Positions 48,794-62,536 of a DNA stretch of 64,000 bases are shown here, in pieces. Location of the stretch: contig NW_024067666.1 of assembly GCF_009389715.1 (NCBI RefSeq), forward strand, positions 3,203,001-3,267,000. Direction: 5' to 3'. Each line of letters starts with the position of its first letter. The stretch's first letter is position 1. Source of the DNA: Phoenix dactylifera. Lineage: Eukaryota; Streptophyta; Magnoliopsida; Arecales; Arecaceae. The notes beneath the pieces are model-generated. The model was given only the letters and a program-made list of their open reading frames with translations, was not told the DNA's origin and did not search any database. Both the position numbers and the translations under genes were made by a program.

Positions 48794-49590
48794 TTAAATG
48801 ATTTAAACATGCGCTAGATTTACTATGAGGGATGAGTTCTTCTGCTCCCCTTTTGTGCACCCTGTATGTCAACCATTTAATCTAGCACAAGGAGGTGGTG
48901 AAGATGGACAACGCTGGTCACAGCCATCTCCACCCAATCTCTCACAAAGACACTTGCAACCTTGAGAATTCCTGCGCTTAGGAGTGCACAAGGCTACGTG
49001 TTGACGTGGTAGGTTGTGATATCTCTAGAATGAGTCAATTATCACATGCAATTAATCAACAGCCTCATGAGCATATATTTGTATACAAAGTTGCACTACA
49101 CAACATGGTATCTTTAGTTAATCAGCTCGGAGGTATTCTCGAGTTGACTATATCTGCTGGTAGACTTGGCCATTGGTCTAATTTCATATTGATTGAGATA
49201 GAACATTGAGTCGAGCTTACTTTAGTTTTTACTGCTTAGCTCGAAATCAATGGCGAAGAGAAATCTAAGATTTTAGAGTAACATGAATTAATATGTATAG
49301 TTTTCTTTATCAAACTGCTTGATGATAGCCTGTACGGTGTCGAATTAAAGTTTCTATATTGAGGGGTATTGTGAAAGTTGCATTAATAAGTAACGTTAAT
49401 TTATTTGTGAGATTCATAGAAACCTCACCTAGCCATGCAAATGATATGAAACTCGACATTAATCATGTAACATTCTCATGAGAAATTTATGTCTATTCTT
49501 CATCATTTCATCAAGACAGTAGAATTGAAGTTAAGCACCATTTCACACTCACTTTTCCATATGTTTGTTTTGTTTAGCCACCTACCATTA
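48794..49590. other. intergenic, no gene seen
   Basis: AT-rich, no recognisable coding segment. Confidence 0.4.
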
Positions 49591-49599
49591 ATTGATGGA

Positions 49600-50418
49600 G
49601 CCCACTTGATCGAACAAGTGGATAATTTAACAAATAATTTAACAAAAATTGGACCCAATCTAAATTTCAGGTCAGGTCTAGTTTTTGTGCTTTTCAATCC
49701 AATTTGACCTAATCTGACCTATGTATCATTTGGATTTATTTTGGATCAACCAAAATCGAACACAACCCGATCTGAACTGACTCCAAAACTCAAATCATAT
49801 CAACCTCCTTTTCCTTCCAATTCATTGAATGAACTCTAATTTAAATTAATTTCTCTATATCTTCTCAAGAACTACATCTTCTCTTCTCTATTTTCACTCA
49901 ATCATAATTAAACATTTATATTTTATTATTTATTTTGGTGAATTCTTATTTATAAATTATAATGCCCTCAAGTATATCAATATATATTAAAATTTATATT
50001 CTGTAAACTTAAAAAGAATCAATTACTTGGATATAATTAAAGTTTTTGAATGGAAATTCGAGCTTCAGTTGATTTCTTTAGTTTTATTTAAAAATTTGTA
50101 ATGATTTTATAATTAATTATTAATTATTATATTTTAGATATAAAATGTTATCTAGATACTTGACTCAAACTGCAAACTCAACTTGATCCTCCCAATCCGA
50201 ATATTTTAGGTTGGGTCTGGGTCATTATTAACTTCAATCCAATCCAAATGTTTCACTGGATCTACAATTCATTCTATGGACTTGACCCGACCCAATTAGC
50301 TAATGGGTTAGGTTCAGTCCAAAATCATGACCTGAATATAAAATTTAGTTGGGTCAAGTTGGGATCATGTATATCCTGTTCCGACCCAACCCATTTACAC
50401 TCCTGTATAGAACCACTT
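49600..50418. mobile_element. possible non-autonomous DNA element rich in GACCC/GGGTC
   Basis: Variants of GACCCAATC, GACCTAATC, TTGACCCGACCC and GTTGGGTC cluster at both ends (49645-49790 and 50185-50390) of an AT-rich centre. The right border ACCCATTTACACTCCTGTA resembles the inverted end of plant elements that start TAGGGGTGTAAA. The left border could not be matched. Confidence 0.35.
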
Positions 50419-52154
50419 GTGTCTATTTTTTTCTACATGGTGGTTCCTTAGGTCATATTCAATTGTCAAGAATAGAGATTAGGTACCCAAAAAAAAAAAA
50501 ACTTCCCTGGAAAATCCATTTTCGATTAGGAATAATTAGTTTGTTTCATTTATTTGAATAAATTTAGGTAAATCAGAAATTGAAAACAGTGCCTGGAAGG
50601 TAAGAAAATAAGCTTTTGCTGAAACACCACTAAAACCCCTTTCAATCCCAACCACCAATAATGCCATTGCTGTTTGCATGGATATTTCTTGAATTAGTCG
50701 TGAATAATTTTCTAAATAAAATATAAATCTGTAAATTTTTGAATAACTCCATACTAATTTAATTATTTTATTAAACCGTATATCCAAGAAAAAAAAAATC
50801 ATAAATGATTCCAGAATCAACTAAACTTGCTAAGTGGGCAGGCCTCAGCTCCGCCCGCAGCTCGAGCAACGCTATGGTAGCTCAGAAAAAATATTCATGA
50901 AAGCCCTCAGCTGTCTTGCACCATTCAGTTGGCCTAATTATATGGCACAACTCCCAGCTACTCTCAAGACTTGGGAGCTTGGGGGCTATGAAACCTTCTG
51001 TCTGAAGGAAGGGTAAAGAAAAAAAATCCTTGGTGCCTCAAAAAAATGGCGTGCCCACCTCTCTCAGACAATGAAAAAAGAGTGCTACACTTATCTGAAC
51101 AGACTGCATCTAATTCCTTGTGGGGTGCCGATATATATTACCACAGCTTTATGCCCCAAGGTATCAGTTGCTGTTTGCATTTTGTCATCTTCAGAGCTAA
51201 TGACCTCAAAACAATTCTGTGCTGATCCGAAATATGAACCCTTCCTGCTCCACCAACTGATGTCGTCTTTAATCTCGATGTTCTCGCAATGTTAACAGAG
51301 ATGATTCAGCCTGCTGCCAGTGTCCTTTACATCATCACAACAATTTGGAGGCACCGATTAGCTGTAGTCACGTTACTCTTCATGTCAATTGTCAGGGTCA
51401 TGAGAGGTCAGTGGGATCCTGGCAACACCAATTGGATTCTGTGAGATAAAATGATACCATTATCTTAGGAAATTAAAAATCATAAGGTCCATGATATCCA
51501 TGGAAGAGTTATTGTTGTATCATAGAATCGACCACAGCATCCCCAAGGCACAATTAACACATTTCATTTGACATCACAGAAATCACATTCCTATTGACGA
51601 GATTGACAAGCAACCATACCATGCTGAAGCTATGATACTTGCAACGACAGCATAGATCGCATGTAACCAAAACCTGGTAGGTTATGGTGCATGAGAGGGC
51701 TAACCTAGCGATCCAAGATACAACAGCCAGTATACAGAAGAGAGAACAAAAAAAAGCACTCAGTCCTATTGAATGTTTGGCAAGCAGGCATTTGCTCCCT
51801 TTTACGGGTTCTAGAATATGAGACCATCATACTATTCAGCACACCTGATTTAATTTAGCAACAGAGCTGCAAACATACCATCAATATCCACAGACAGCAC
51901 GAAAACACTGCAAAAAATTGATTTCCATTACTTTGAAGCTGGAGCACAAGCTGAATGGTCCTGCTACCACCATAGAAAAAAAAAAGAAGCTACGATAAAG
52001 GGGACAGCGACCAACAAGTGCCCCAGTTTAATGAGACCCTAACTACAACTAAACTTCCTTGTTACTGCTATGGATGCAATTGAACAATTTCTCACCCCAG
52101 CCCTCCCCTCTCCCTATAATCCTATAATGTACAGTAATGCTGCATCAGTTTTAA
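50419..52154. other. intergenic and SCC2 3' flank
   Basis: No gene recognised. The part nearest 52154 is presumably the SCC2 3' UTR; the polyadenylation site was not placed. Confidence 0.4.
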
Positions 52155-55100
52155 TTACACCCGTAATCTGGTAACCCTGCCACCATTGCTCTTTTGGTTG
52201 CTAAAGTTAAGCCTTCGCGGCCCTCCAGTCCAGTCCTCGTCGTCATCATCATCGTCATCCTCACCATCTTCACCTTTACCGCGCGCAGCTTTTCCGCTTC
52301 TTGAACTTCTTGGAGTAGGGTGTTTCCTCTTGACATTAGCTGTGTAAGTTGCATAGTCTATAGTATCTTCCCTAAGCAACCTCTTGAATTCCTGCATTAC
52401 AATATCATATTATGAATTAGTGCAATCTGGAACTTTGCATTGTGAAGGGCACGGGAAAATGCGGAACAGGGTAATAGGTTTAAACCTAACAAGCAGTTGA
52501 TAACTGGGCTATGGTCAGAAAGTGGTCATGTGAATTACAACACAAACTGTTTTCAGCCAAGTGACACTATAGTTATATAACTAATAAGCCAATATAATGG
52601 AAGAAAGTTTACTTTAATGTGAGACTGATGACTGACCGAATTGTTGATAGATCTTTTTCCAATTAAATCAGGTTTTTAACATGAGATAAGAAAAACAACA
52701 ATCAAATGTCCAGAAGTTCCAAGGACTTCACGTGTAAAATGTCAGATTTATATTAGTGCAGCAATACAGGATGTCATTTTAGAAATCTAAAATTTCAATA
52801 GCAAACCTGATATTTTTCAACCATATCTTGATAAGAAGCAGGCAAACTGATTGGAGCATCATGGATGCTGAAGGGAATATTTTGCTTAGATATTGTCTCT
52901 CCAGGCTTTGGATGTTCCTTCAGAGAAAATGCCTAATGCGGAAACGAATGGAGATTTTTCATTAATTGGTTTGAGATAATTGAATGGGCATGATCTACAG
53001 CAACAAAGGCAAGAAATGACTACTAAGTTAAGAAAAGAACAAACCTGGCACCGGGCATCATTTAAACCATACACAATTTTTAAATGTCTTTTCAGCTTTA
53101 GGAGGAGTTGCAGAGCTATTGCATCATGGCAATCAGCCTGAAAAGCAAACAGAATGTCAATAACCAGTAGAACTAATTTGTACATGAGACTAAGATGGCA
53201 TTGTAGTAGCACCACTACTTGATAAAAATAGAAACTCTATGACTTTGATAAGAAACAGAACAATATCAAATTGTATATGGAAAATATTAAAGCAACATAA
53301 GAACAAAAGATTCAACATAAATTGCCATTGACAGGAAAGACAGGATAGCAAAATGTACAGTGAATTCTCATCCTGCTTCAATGATAGAAAATTTACAAAA
53401 GAAAACAGAAATAATCTATTCATGATTATCCTGCTTCAGCATCCGCACAACTGTTATCTGACTGAAGAGAAAAAGAAAATTTTATTACCTGAAACTTTTG
53501 TAGGTCTTCTTTTGAAATACCACATGTATTGTTAGATATACTTTCAGGAGTCACTGTCATGATGTGCTTGGATAAATGATGCACTCCAGGTTCGGCTTCC
53601 ACCTTTTGATTTTCACTAGGGAACTTCACAGAATCCCGCTGCTGTGAGAAGGAACTCCACGTTTTCATATTTGCCTCAAGAGACCCAGCTCGGACTTGTA
53701 TTACTCGATTGATATCATAAATCAAATAAAGAGGCTCATCAGGGCAAGTAAATGGGAGAGATGCAAGAATTTCCGTGCAATATCTACAAAAAGCAGATAG
53801 CATTTTCAATTCAAATGCTTATTGAATTATAATCTAGCATAAGAAAGATAATTTTTTGGATACTTACAGAAGAAAGCTAACTGATGAATAATTCCAACCA
53901 GCAGACTCAAATTTCCGCACTATTGAGTGCATAAATTTGTTCCTTGAAACACGATTTCCTCGAATAAGCCTGTATATTCGAGATATTCCTGGCCTGACAA
54001 ATGCTATGGGATTTCCATCAGATTTTCCTCTTGCATTTCCTGATACTGTATTATGGTTGCTTGCAATTGATTGGACAAACTTATATGACATCTGGAGCCC
54101 ATCTCCCAAACGGCTTTCAAAGAAAGAAGGATACCTGCAAAAATACAGATATTACTTAACCTATACCATCCCAACGTGTAAAAATATTAGAAAGGCAACA
54201 CGTCTAATTAGATTCATACTTTTCATTCATGTTCATGAGCAAGAGATGGGCCAACTTTGAATTCACCTCCAGTGGATCAGTTTCTAGTGCTACAAGATAT
54301 GGAACGCATGTAATTGGATGAACCAGACCTTGACGTAGTACAATTTCTACAATCTGCAAAATAGAACAAAAAAAAAAAATCAAATGGAAAAACAGTGCAT
54401 AGCCAAAAAAAAAAAAAAGAAGAAGACAACCTATGGGCAAGGCACAAAGCAAAAAAAAAAAAAAACAGCACACAGCATACAATAGATTTCTTATGGGAAA
54501 AAAGCAGTAAGAGTAGAAAAACCAGCAAGAGTAGAAAAGTCAGGTTCTTGCCTTTAGTGCAGATTGACGAACTTGATCATTCACATCCAAGCATGTTTCC
54601 AAAATACTATTCCAATACAACTGAACTATTCCCCCACAAATGTTAGTGTCACCTGCACCCGCAGCCTCAGGCACTCTGTTTGCAGCGTCTTCTGAATATT
54701 TAGTTGCAGTCTTATTGACAGAGTTGGTAGTCAGCTGGCTTTCCGCATCCAGAAGATATTCATATAGGTTTTGCAAAGCTTGCATCTGCTAAAAATGATA
54801 GATTATAATGGACAGATAAAAGGGATACATAACTAAAAAAAACAAAATACAAGAACCTTTAGTCGAGAATCAGCGCCTGAAGATAATGAGGTCTCTAATA
54901 TTTTCCCAATATCCTTTTCCAACATGTACTCAGGCCTAGCAATCAGAATGTAACCTAATGCCTACAAAAGATAATGTAGCATAAATCAAATGCTTGAGAC
55001 TGTAACTACAACTTCATTAATAAAATCTGGGGGAAAATGCTCACCTGTAAAGCCCGGACCTTCAAGCCAAAATCCTCCGCAAGCAGATATTTTTTCACCA

Positions 55101-58100
55101 ACGAGAGACTCTTAACAATATGAAGACATTGGTTATCAGATGTAACCATTAGTTCATTGCCATACCTAAGGAGAAGCCCAAGACAAAAAAGAGAACGCCC
55201 CAATAACTGAACATTAAAGAGAAATCACACTTTGTCAGGTAATAGAATCATTAACTAAATTGCAGATACATTGGCAATGATTAGAGAGAAAGAGAAAGAG
55301 ATGTGAAGCAGAAACCAAGTTGATGTACTCCAACGGTAAAAGCCAAGGACAAATATTAACCAAGTTGTATGGGCAGAGTGCCAAGGCTAGTGTTGGGCAT
55401 GGGGCCGTGCCGGGCCGGGCCGGCCCAGGCCCACCGGGCCCGAGGTCTAAACGGGCCGTGCCTGGCCCGGCCCGCTTATGAAGCGGGCCGTGCCGGCACG
55501 GCCCGTCGCGGGTGCAAAAGGAAGCCCGGCCCGGCCCCCGGCCCGTCTATTGGCGGGCCGGGCCGGGCACGGCACGCCACGGGCCGTGCCAGGCACGGCC
55601 CGTAACGGATGGCACGGCCCGCAACGGTGAGGGGTGAGGAAAATAGCCGTTTCCAACGGCTATTTTGGGAAAAAGTCGGTTTTACCCCTCCCAACAGTCC
55701 AATAACGGCTGAATTGAGGGGTATTTTGGGAAAAAAAATTTTGGCCTTCTATAAATAGCCCTTTCCTCCCTCATTCTCACCACACCAAACCAACTATTCT
55801 CTCCTTCTCTAATACTATTATTTCTCTCTTCTAAAGTGCTCTTCTAGCAATTTAATTTTTAGTTTGCATTTAGCAAGTGTTCAAGTGCTACACAAGAGGA
55901 GGTTCCTGTTGAGAAGAGAAGGTCACTCCTGTTGAGAGCACAAGAGGAAGCTCAGAATCTCGGCTCTGCGGCTCTGCCTCTGCCCTCCGACCCTCTACTC
56001 AATTCCTCCAATCCTCCTTGTGGTTAGTTTTTATTTTTTTAATTCATCAATTTAGATATGTCATCTTTTGAGGAAAGTCAGTTCGGCATTCCTCCTGTTT
56101 CTGAGGGAGAAGAAACTAATCTCCAACCCCATGTTCCTAGTTCCTCTAGAACTAGTGAACCGAGTGAAGATCAAGCCTCTTCTCGTAAGAGGACTAGTGC
56201 TGTATGGACTGAATTTGATAGAGTTATGGTTGATGGAGTCTGAAAAGCTAAATGTAAAAAATGTGCCAAACTGTATAGTTGTAGTAGTAGTGGGGGAACA
56301 GGGCATTTAAAAAGACATCAAGAGAGTCATAGGATGCATGATTCTCATGCTCAAACTCAAAGTACCCTTAATATACAAGGGCGAATACTTGTAGGTAATT
56401 TTGCATATAATCATGAAAATCAAAGAAAAGCACTTGTAAAATGGATAGTTAAGGATGAATTACTTTTTAGTTTATGTGAATCTTTTAATTTTGAAGAATA
56501 TGTTCAATTAAACCTACAACCTGCTTACAAAAGAACTAGTAGGCGTACATTTAGAAGAGTAGCTATGACTAACTTTTTAGCAATGAAACAAAGTTTAATT
56601 GAATCACTTTCTACTTTAAATGTAAAAATTTCATTAACTTCTGATATTTGGTCAGCATCTGTAGGTAGTAATTGTTTTATTGCCATTACTGCTAATTATA
56701 TTGATAATGATTGGCAATTAAATAAACGTATTCTTGCTTTTCGTGCTTTTGATTTTCCACATTCTGGGCAACAAATTTCAAATATCATTTATCAAACTGC
56801 ATGTTCATATAATATTAATGATAAAATTATGTCTATTACTTTTGATAATGCATCTAATAATAATTCTGCTGTTGCATTATTAAAAGACTCATTGCATCCC
56901 ATGTTAGATGGAAATTTATTGCATATTAGATGTGCATGTCATATCTTAAATCTTTCTGTTCAAGCTGGCATGGGTATGATTCAAGATGTGATTGGTAAAA
57001 TTAGAAATGCAGTTTCTTTTATTCATGCTTCAAGATCAAGACTTCAAGAATTTAAGAAACTATGTATAAATCATGGTAAACGTTTTAAAAAATTTAAACT
57101 TGATGTAATTACTCGTTGGAACTCAACATATAGCATGATACATGATGCATACCCATATAGAAACTTATTAAGTGCATATATTAATGATCGTGGATTAGAC
57201 TTTACATTGACTGAAACTGATTGGAATAAAGGAAAAATTTTGGAAGATTTTTTGCTTAGTTTTTATAATGCTACCAATGTTCTTTCTGGTATTTATTATC
57301 CAACTTCATGTTTATTTTTACAACAAGCATATATAATTAGTCAAAAATTTGCAGAACATAGATATGATGATGTTTTAATGCCTATTATTGACCTAATGGA
57401 ATCTAAATGGAATGAGTATTGGGACAAGATATGTCCTATGCATAACTTAGCTGCTGTATTTGATCCTAGAGTTAAATTAAATGGCGTGCTAATTTTACTT
57501 GATGCATACTATGAAAATATGATTAAAGATCCTGAACCTGCTAAAAATGAGGTAAAACAACTTCTTTATGATATTTATGCTATATATGATGAAAAAATTC
57601 GTGGATCTAGAACACAAATACAAACCTCTATTCCTTCTTCTAGTAGTTCTCGTTCGTCATCTATTTTTTCATTCATTGCACAGAGAAGACACACACATGC
57701 TTCAAGTTTATCTTCATCTTCTTCATCTTTAAGTAGTGAACTAGAATTTTATTTACGAAATGATCTTCAGTCTGCATATGATGAAAATCAAATAGAGAAT
57801 CTAGATGTATTATCTTGGTGGAAGAGTGTTAGAAATCAATATCCTGTTATGTCTGCAATTGCACGCGATATTTTAGCTGTGCCGATGTCCACGGTAGCAT
57901 CGGAATCCGCTTTTAGTGCAGGTCGGCGTGTTCTTGACGAAAAGAGAAGTAGGATGACGGGCGAAACGGTGGAGATGCTTCTCTGCTTCAAAGATTGGTT
58001 GGATGCTGAGGCAAGACTTCAAGATAAAGGTGGACATAATACAATATCCTCTGATGATGATGATACAAACACTACTGAAGACTGAAGAGTGAATACTGAT

Positions 58101-61100
58101 TCACTGAATCACTGATGATTAGTAAGATTTCTTAATTTTTTATAATTGTACATTTTTATTGTATTCTGGAGGTCAGACCAAGGTCCAAACCTCGGCCCTT
58201 TGGCCCCTTTCTTATTGTATTCTGGAGGTCAGACCAAGGTCCAAACCTCCCTTCATGTACCATTTTGATTTAAATTAATAAACTGGTAGGGGTCTATGCC
58301 AAACCCCCCACCATTAAGGTGGCTTTATATTCATAAATCCTTAGTTTTCAATATTTATTAATTTATTAAAAAAATTTATGAAGCATTAATTTTTATCGGG
58401 CCGGGCCTGGCCCAGGCCCGGACCGTGCCAGGCCCGCGGGCCAGCCCGGCCCAGGCCCTGATGGGCCGTGCCGGGCTGGCCTGCGGGCCTAGAGCGGGCC
58501 GTGCCGGCCCAGGCCCGAAGCGGGCCGTGCCTGGGTCGGCCCGCGGGCCAGTAACCTGTGACCCGGCACGGCCCCTTTAAATGGGCCGTGCCAGGCACGG
58601 CCCGGCACTGTAGCTATCGGGCCGTGCCAGACACGGCCCTCTTCGTGCCGGGCCGTGGGCGGCCCGGCCCAGTGCCCAACTCTAGCCAAGGCCAAAGTAC
58701 AATAATTATTGTTACTCAATTATAATGCACAGTTAAAGGGTCAAAACAACAGGATGTGTTCGGATTTTTAAATGATTAAAGTTCTGATTAGCTTTAAAGA
58801 AAAACAAGAACTAAATATCTAATTATCTCTAAAAGTAAATATCAGAGAACACTTACCTAAATCACCCATGCTACTCATTTAAAAAATTAGGTATGCACAA
58901 AAAATGGTAAATGACACAACAATCTACTTCCATAAGCTGTGACATCATGCAAGCATTAAATATCTTAGCATCAACAACTGTAAAAAGTGAAAGCACTTAA
59001 ATGACTTGCTGCTAGAATGATATTATCTGCAAGTTGATTTTAACATGTATGAGATATGATAGCTTTACGCATGACAAATAGCAATAATAACAAGAAACTG
59101 TGGTAATTATTTAATGTGGCTTCCACAGAGATGTGAGATACCAACCAACAAATTCTAGTAGTAGGCCTTGTGCATGACAAGGCCAGAAAACTTGTAATGT
59201 TGAGTGCATGCATTTTGTCAGCAGCAAATGGACCAAACATGAGTCACACAAGATGACAAAATAGATAAATACATATATAATAAAGAAAAGCTGGAAAATT
59301 TAGTAAATAAAATTACAAATTATCTGTTGAATGTATTAAACCAGTAACTAAGATGAACATATACTGACTAAAAAGGAGAGCAAAAAGACATAGATACAGA
59401 TATTAACAAATGGCTTCTTGCTTAGATCTATAATGCAAGGGATGTTAGTTAGGATAATCTACCAGGATAGGGCACTGATATCAAACAAGTATTGGCATGG
59501 TAACACCAATATGGATAAAGATTCTTTTACAATTTCCCTAGATTCCTCCAACTAAGAGGTCCTAATTTTGTCGGAAAGAATCTAGAATCTAGAATACATT
59601 AACCATACCACAAATAATTAGAGACCTTGTATTCTTTTGCTGCTTCCAACCCCACAAAATAGGCAATGCACATTTAAAAAACAGTTATTAACATAAAACA
59701 TTAGAAAACATAGTTACTGGACATAAAGGTCTCGACTCTAAATTCAAATTCACATCGATCAACTACCTCTAAAAGACATACTTCTTTTATGCGCTGTCAT
59801 TTTGCAGCATAATCACTAATATATGTTACAAAATAATGTCTGAAATCTCACATGATCGCCACTATCTGTAAGTAAAATCACTAAATTCTTTCCTTTTAGA
59901 AGAAAGTGGGTGGGTGGGGGGGTCTCAAAAACTATGGCACATCATAATAGCATCTAAGAATAAAACCGATACACAATGTACAAGCGGTACAATGATTTTT
60001 CAAGGACATATTCCACCCCAAAAAAGCCTAAAAATACATCGAAATTAATGGTAAGATCATACATGCATGAATCTGTAGTAGATGCATGATGCATGCATTC
60101 CCTATTCCATAAACCAATGAAAAGAACTACTAGTATTAAGATCTTTGGTTATTGTTATCTTCAGTGCCATCGCATTTTACAATTTAAATGAACATTTTTC
60201 CTAAAAAAATTACACAACGATGTCTCTGGAACTGTCATGACCTACCAAACAAATTAGAGAGAGAGAGAGAGAAAGAGAGAGATCAAAACAAATGAAAAGA
60301 TATAACGATCCAATCTTATTTAGAAGACAAGGTAAAACTTTAGATATGCAAGCAGATGTAGTACATGTATCATCAAAATCCCGACCAACAATATGATCAT
60401 GTTGGCATTAAGAGGGTAAGACCCAAAGAGACAAGTAATAGAAATCCTATTTAACACGCAATGGGAAACATCCCTACTTCACAATATACAGGCAAAGTAA
60501 AGATGACTACCTGTTTATTATCAAAATTTGGACCATGCAGATGTTTGGAAAAAATCTGAATCAGATGCTCAACTAAACTTGTTCCTTTGCCAGCTATTTT
60601 ACTAAGTGAACAAAGGCACCTGGATGAAAATAGAAATATCAGCTTTCAATAGTAATTAACAGCCCAGAGGCAGCATTTAGTGAGAAAAGAAGAAACGGAA
60701 AAAGCATGCATTCGGACTAAGAATTTTAAAAAAAAAAAAACAAAAAAAAATACTGATGTAATGATGCAACAACATAATTCACATGAGCAACTATCCATAG
60801 AGGACCACAGAAACCAAAATAGCAAAATTGTTGAGAAAGCAACGTGGGGAATGGGAAATGGACACATTTAGCTACCAAGAACAAAAAAGAAAAAAGGGAA
60901 GAAAAAACATATCAGCTTATTCTGATATTTGCATGCTTGGATCCTGATGAGCATAATTAAATCAAAATGCTGAGTCTGAATGTATAACTAATATATCTTC
61001 ATCAAGTAAAACAAATTTGACACACTATTTCAAATTCAAGATCATACAATCTCAAAGGCTACTTTTTTATTATAAAAAGATGTGATTGATCCATCTCAAT

Positions 61101-62495
61101 GACAAAATGGGTTTCATGCTGTACAGTCATCCAAATACAACTAACGTGCCCAACCTAACTTTCCTACAAACCCAAGCTTCCCAATTATCAACTCTTGCTC
61201 CTTCATCGAGTTTATGAAAAGATATGCCCGGATTAGAGTTGCCAGATTATAAACCACAGATGCTAACAGAAATTAAATGAAATCCACAAAACAACATGAT
61301 TCAAGGGTTTTTAATAACTTAAACAAGTTTGGACATATATAAGGTTACCTATATAGTAGCCACATTTTCATACTCCTAAAAATAATGGTTTTCAGGCTCA
61401 AATAGGGTAGTGAAGTTAGTTTTCTTTTAAGATAAAGAAGTTCTGAAAATTAAAGAACTTCAAAGGCAAACCATTTAATAAGGATTTTCTTTCTCCAACA
61501 TTTTGTCAAAAAAAAATTGGATGCAGTTTCAAGGGTACAATTCTTATACCTATCAAGAAATTTTGGTCTTATAGAGAAACTGTTTTAGGGACTACAGTCA
61601 GAATTCCTGATAGCTTGCAACTATAGATATTTATAAAGTTTTTCAGTCAAACTCCATCGTCTATTTTATCAGCTTATACTTCATAATGCATGCTTGACTC
61701 ATAAGGTCTTACAAACCATAGTAGGATCGGACAGCTGGTGTATGTAAATTGAGCGATTCAAAAATTAATATCAATAAGCAGCATAAGATAAATAACCAGA
61801 CAGATATAACATTTAAAACAGCAACGGTCAAGAAATCAATGCAAAGGACATATATTGATAACTGCAAAGTTGTCATACAGCATTAAGCCGTATACAATTG
61901 ATAGCCCAGCACCACATACTTTGGACTCTTGAAGTTAGACAGGAAAACTGAACAACGAAAAATGCTGTACCATCATCGAACATGGAGAAAGAAAGAGCAA
62001 CCAAAATGGGCTTAGAACTGATCAACAAAGTCAACAACGCAGAGAAAAAACTTTATGCATTATTGACATGGGGGAACCTTAAGCTTGTATAGTTTTCCAT
62101 GACATAGCTACATCATGCTGAATAAAGTTGTGCAAATATATTGCTGCATGCATCAGTTCCTTTTTTAAGATGCCATAATCAAATCAATCCAAATGAACTT
62201 ATTAGTTATCTAAACAACCAGTCAGTAAGACATAAATGTATATAACTATTAAGCGAATTGGTATTTGAAGGATAAACAGATGTCTCGATATATAACCATA
62301 TATAATAATAAATGACTACAAAAGAGAAAATCAGACATAAGTTGTACCACTACTGAACTTGACCTAATCTGCAGTAAGTGAATATCATGGACAGGTTATG
62401 CACAAAGTTTTTGTATGAAAGCTTACAAAACCAAAGATAGTTTCCATGCCAATGGTGGTTTCGAATTTTGCAATAAACAACTTTCATATCCCAAG

Positions 62496-62536
<41 letters not shown>

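Larger units (their letters stand above)
55388..58684 (+). mobile_element. complete hAT transposon, 3297 bp, in an SCC2 intron
   Basis: The element is flanked by a perfect 8-bp duplication (GCCAAGGC). Its ends are TAGTGTTGGGCA and, on the other strand at the right, TAGAGTTGGGCA, so the first 12 bases match at 11. Both subterminal regions are extremely GC-rich and packed with GGGCCGTGCC and its complement, while the middle is AT-rich and holds one transposase gene with its own TATA box. The duplication has no mismatch, which suggests a young insertion. It lies antisense within an SCC2 intron, so it need not interrupt the host protein. hAT identity also follows from the transposase domains. Confidence 0.97.

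Noticed and set aside
54540-54560. A GT donor for the SCC2 exon ending at 54552
   Set aside because: No GT close by keeps both frame and the conserved SALK-IVE junction; GC is required.
55369-55694. Gly/Arg/Pro-rich frames in the hAT left end
   Set aside because: Translation of the GGGCC subterminal repeats; also crosses the transposon border.
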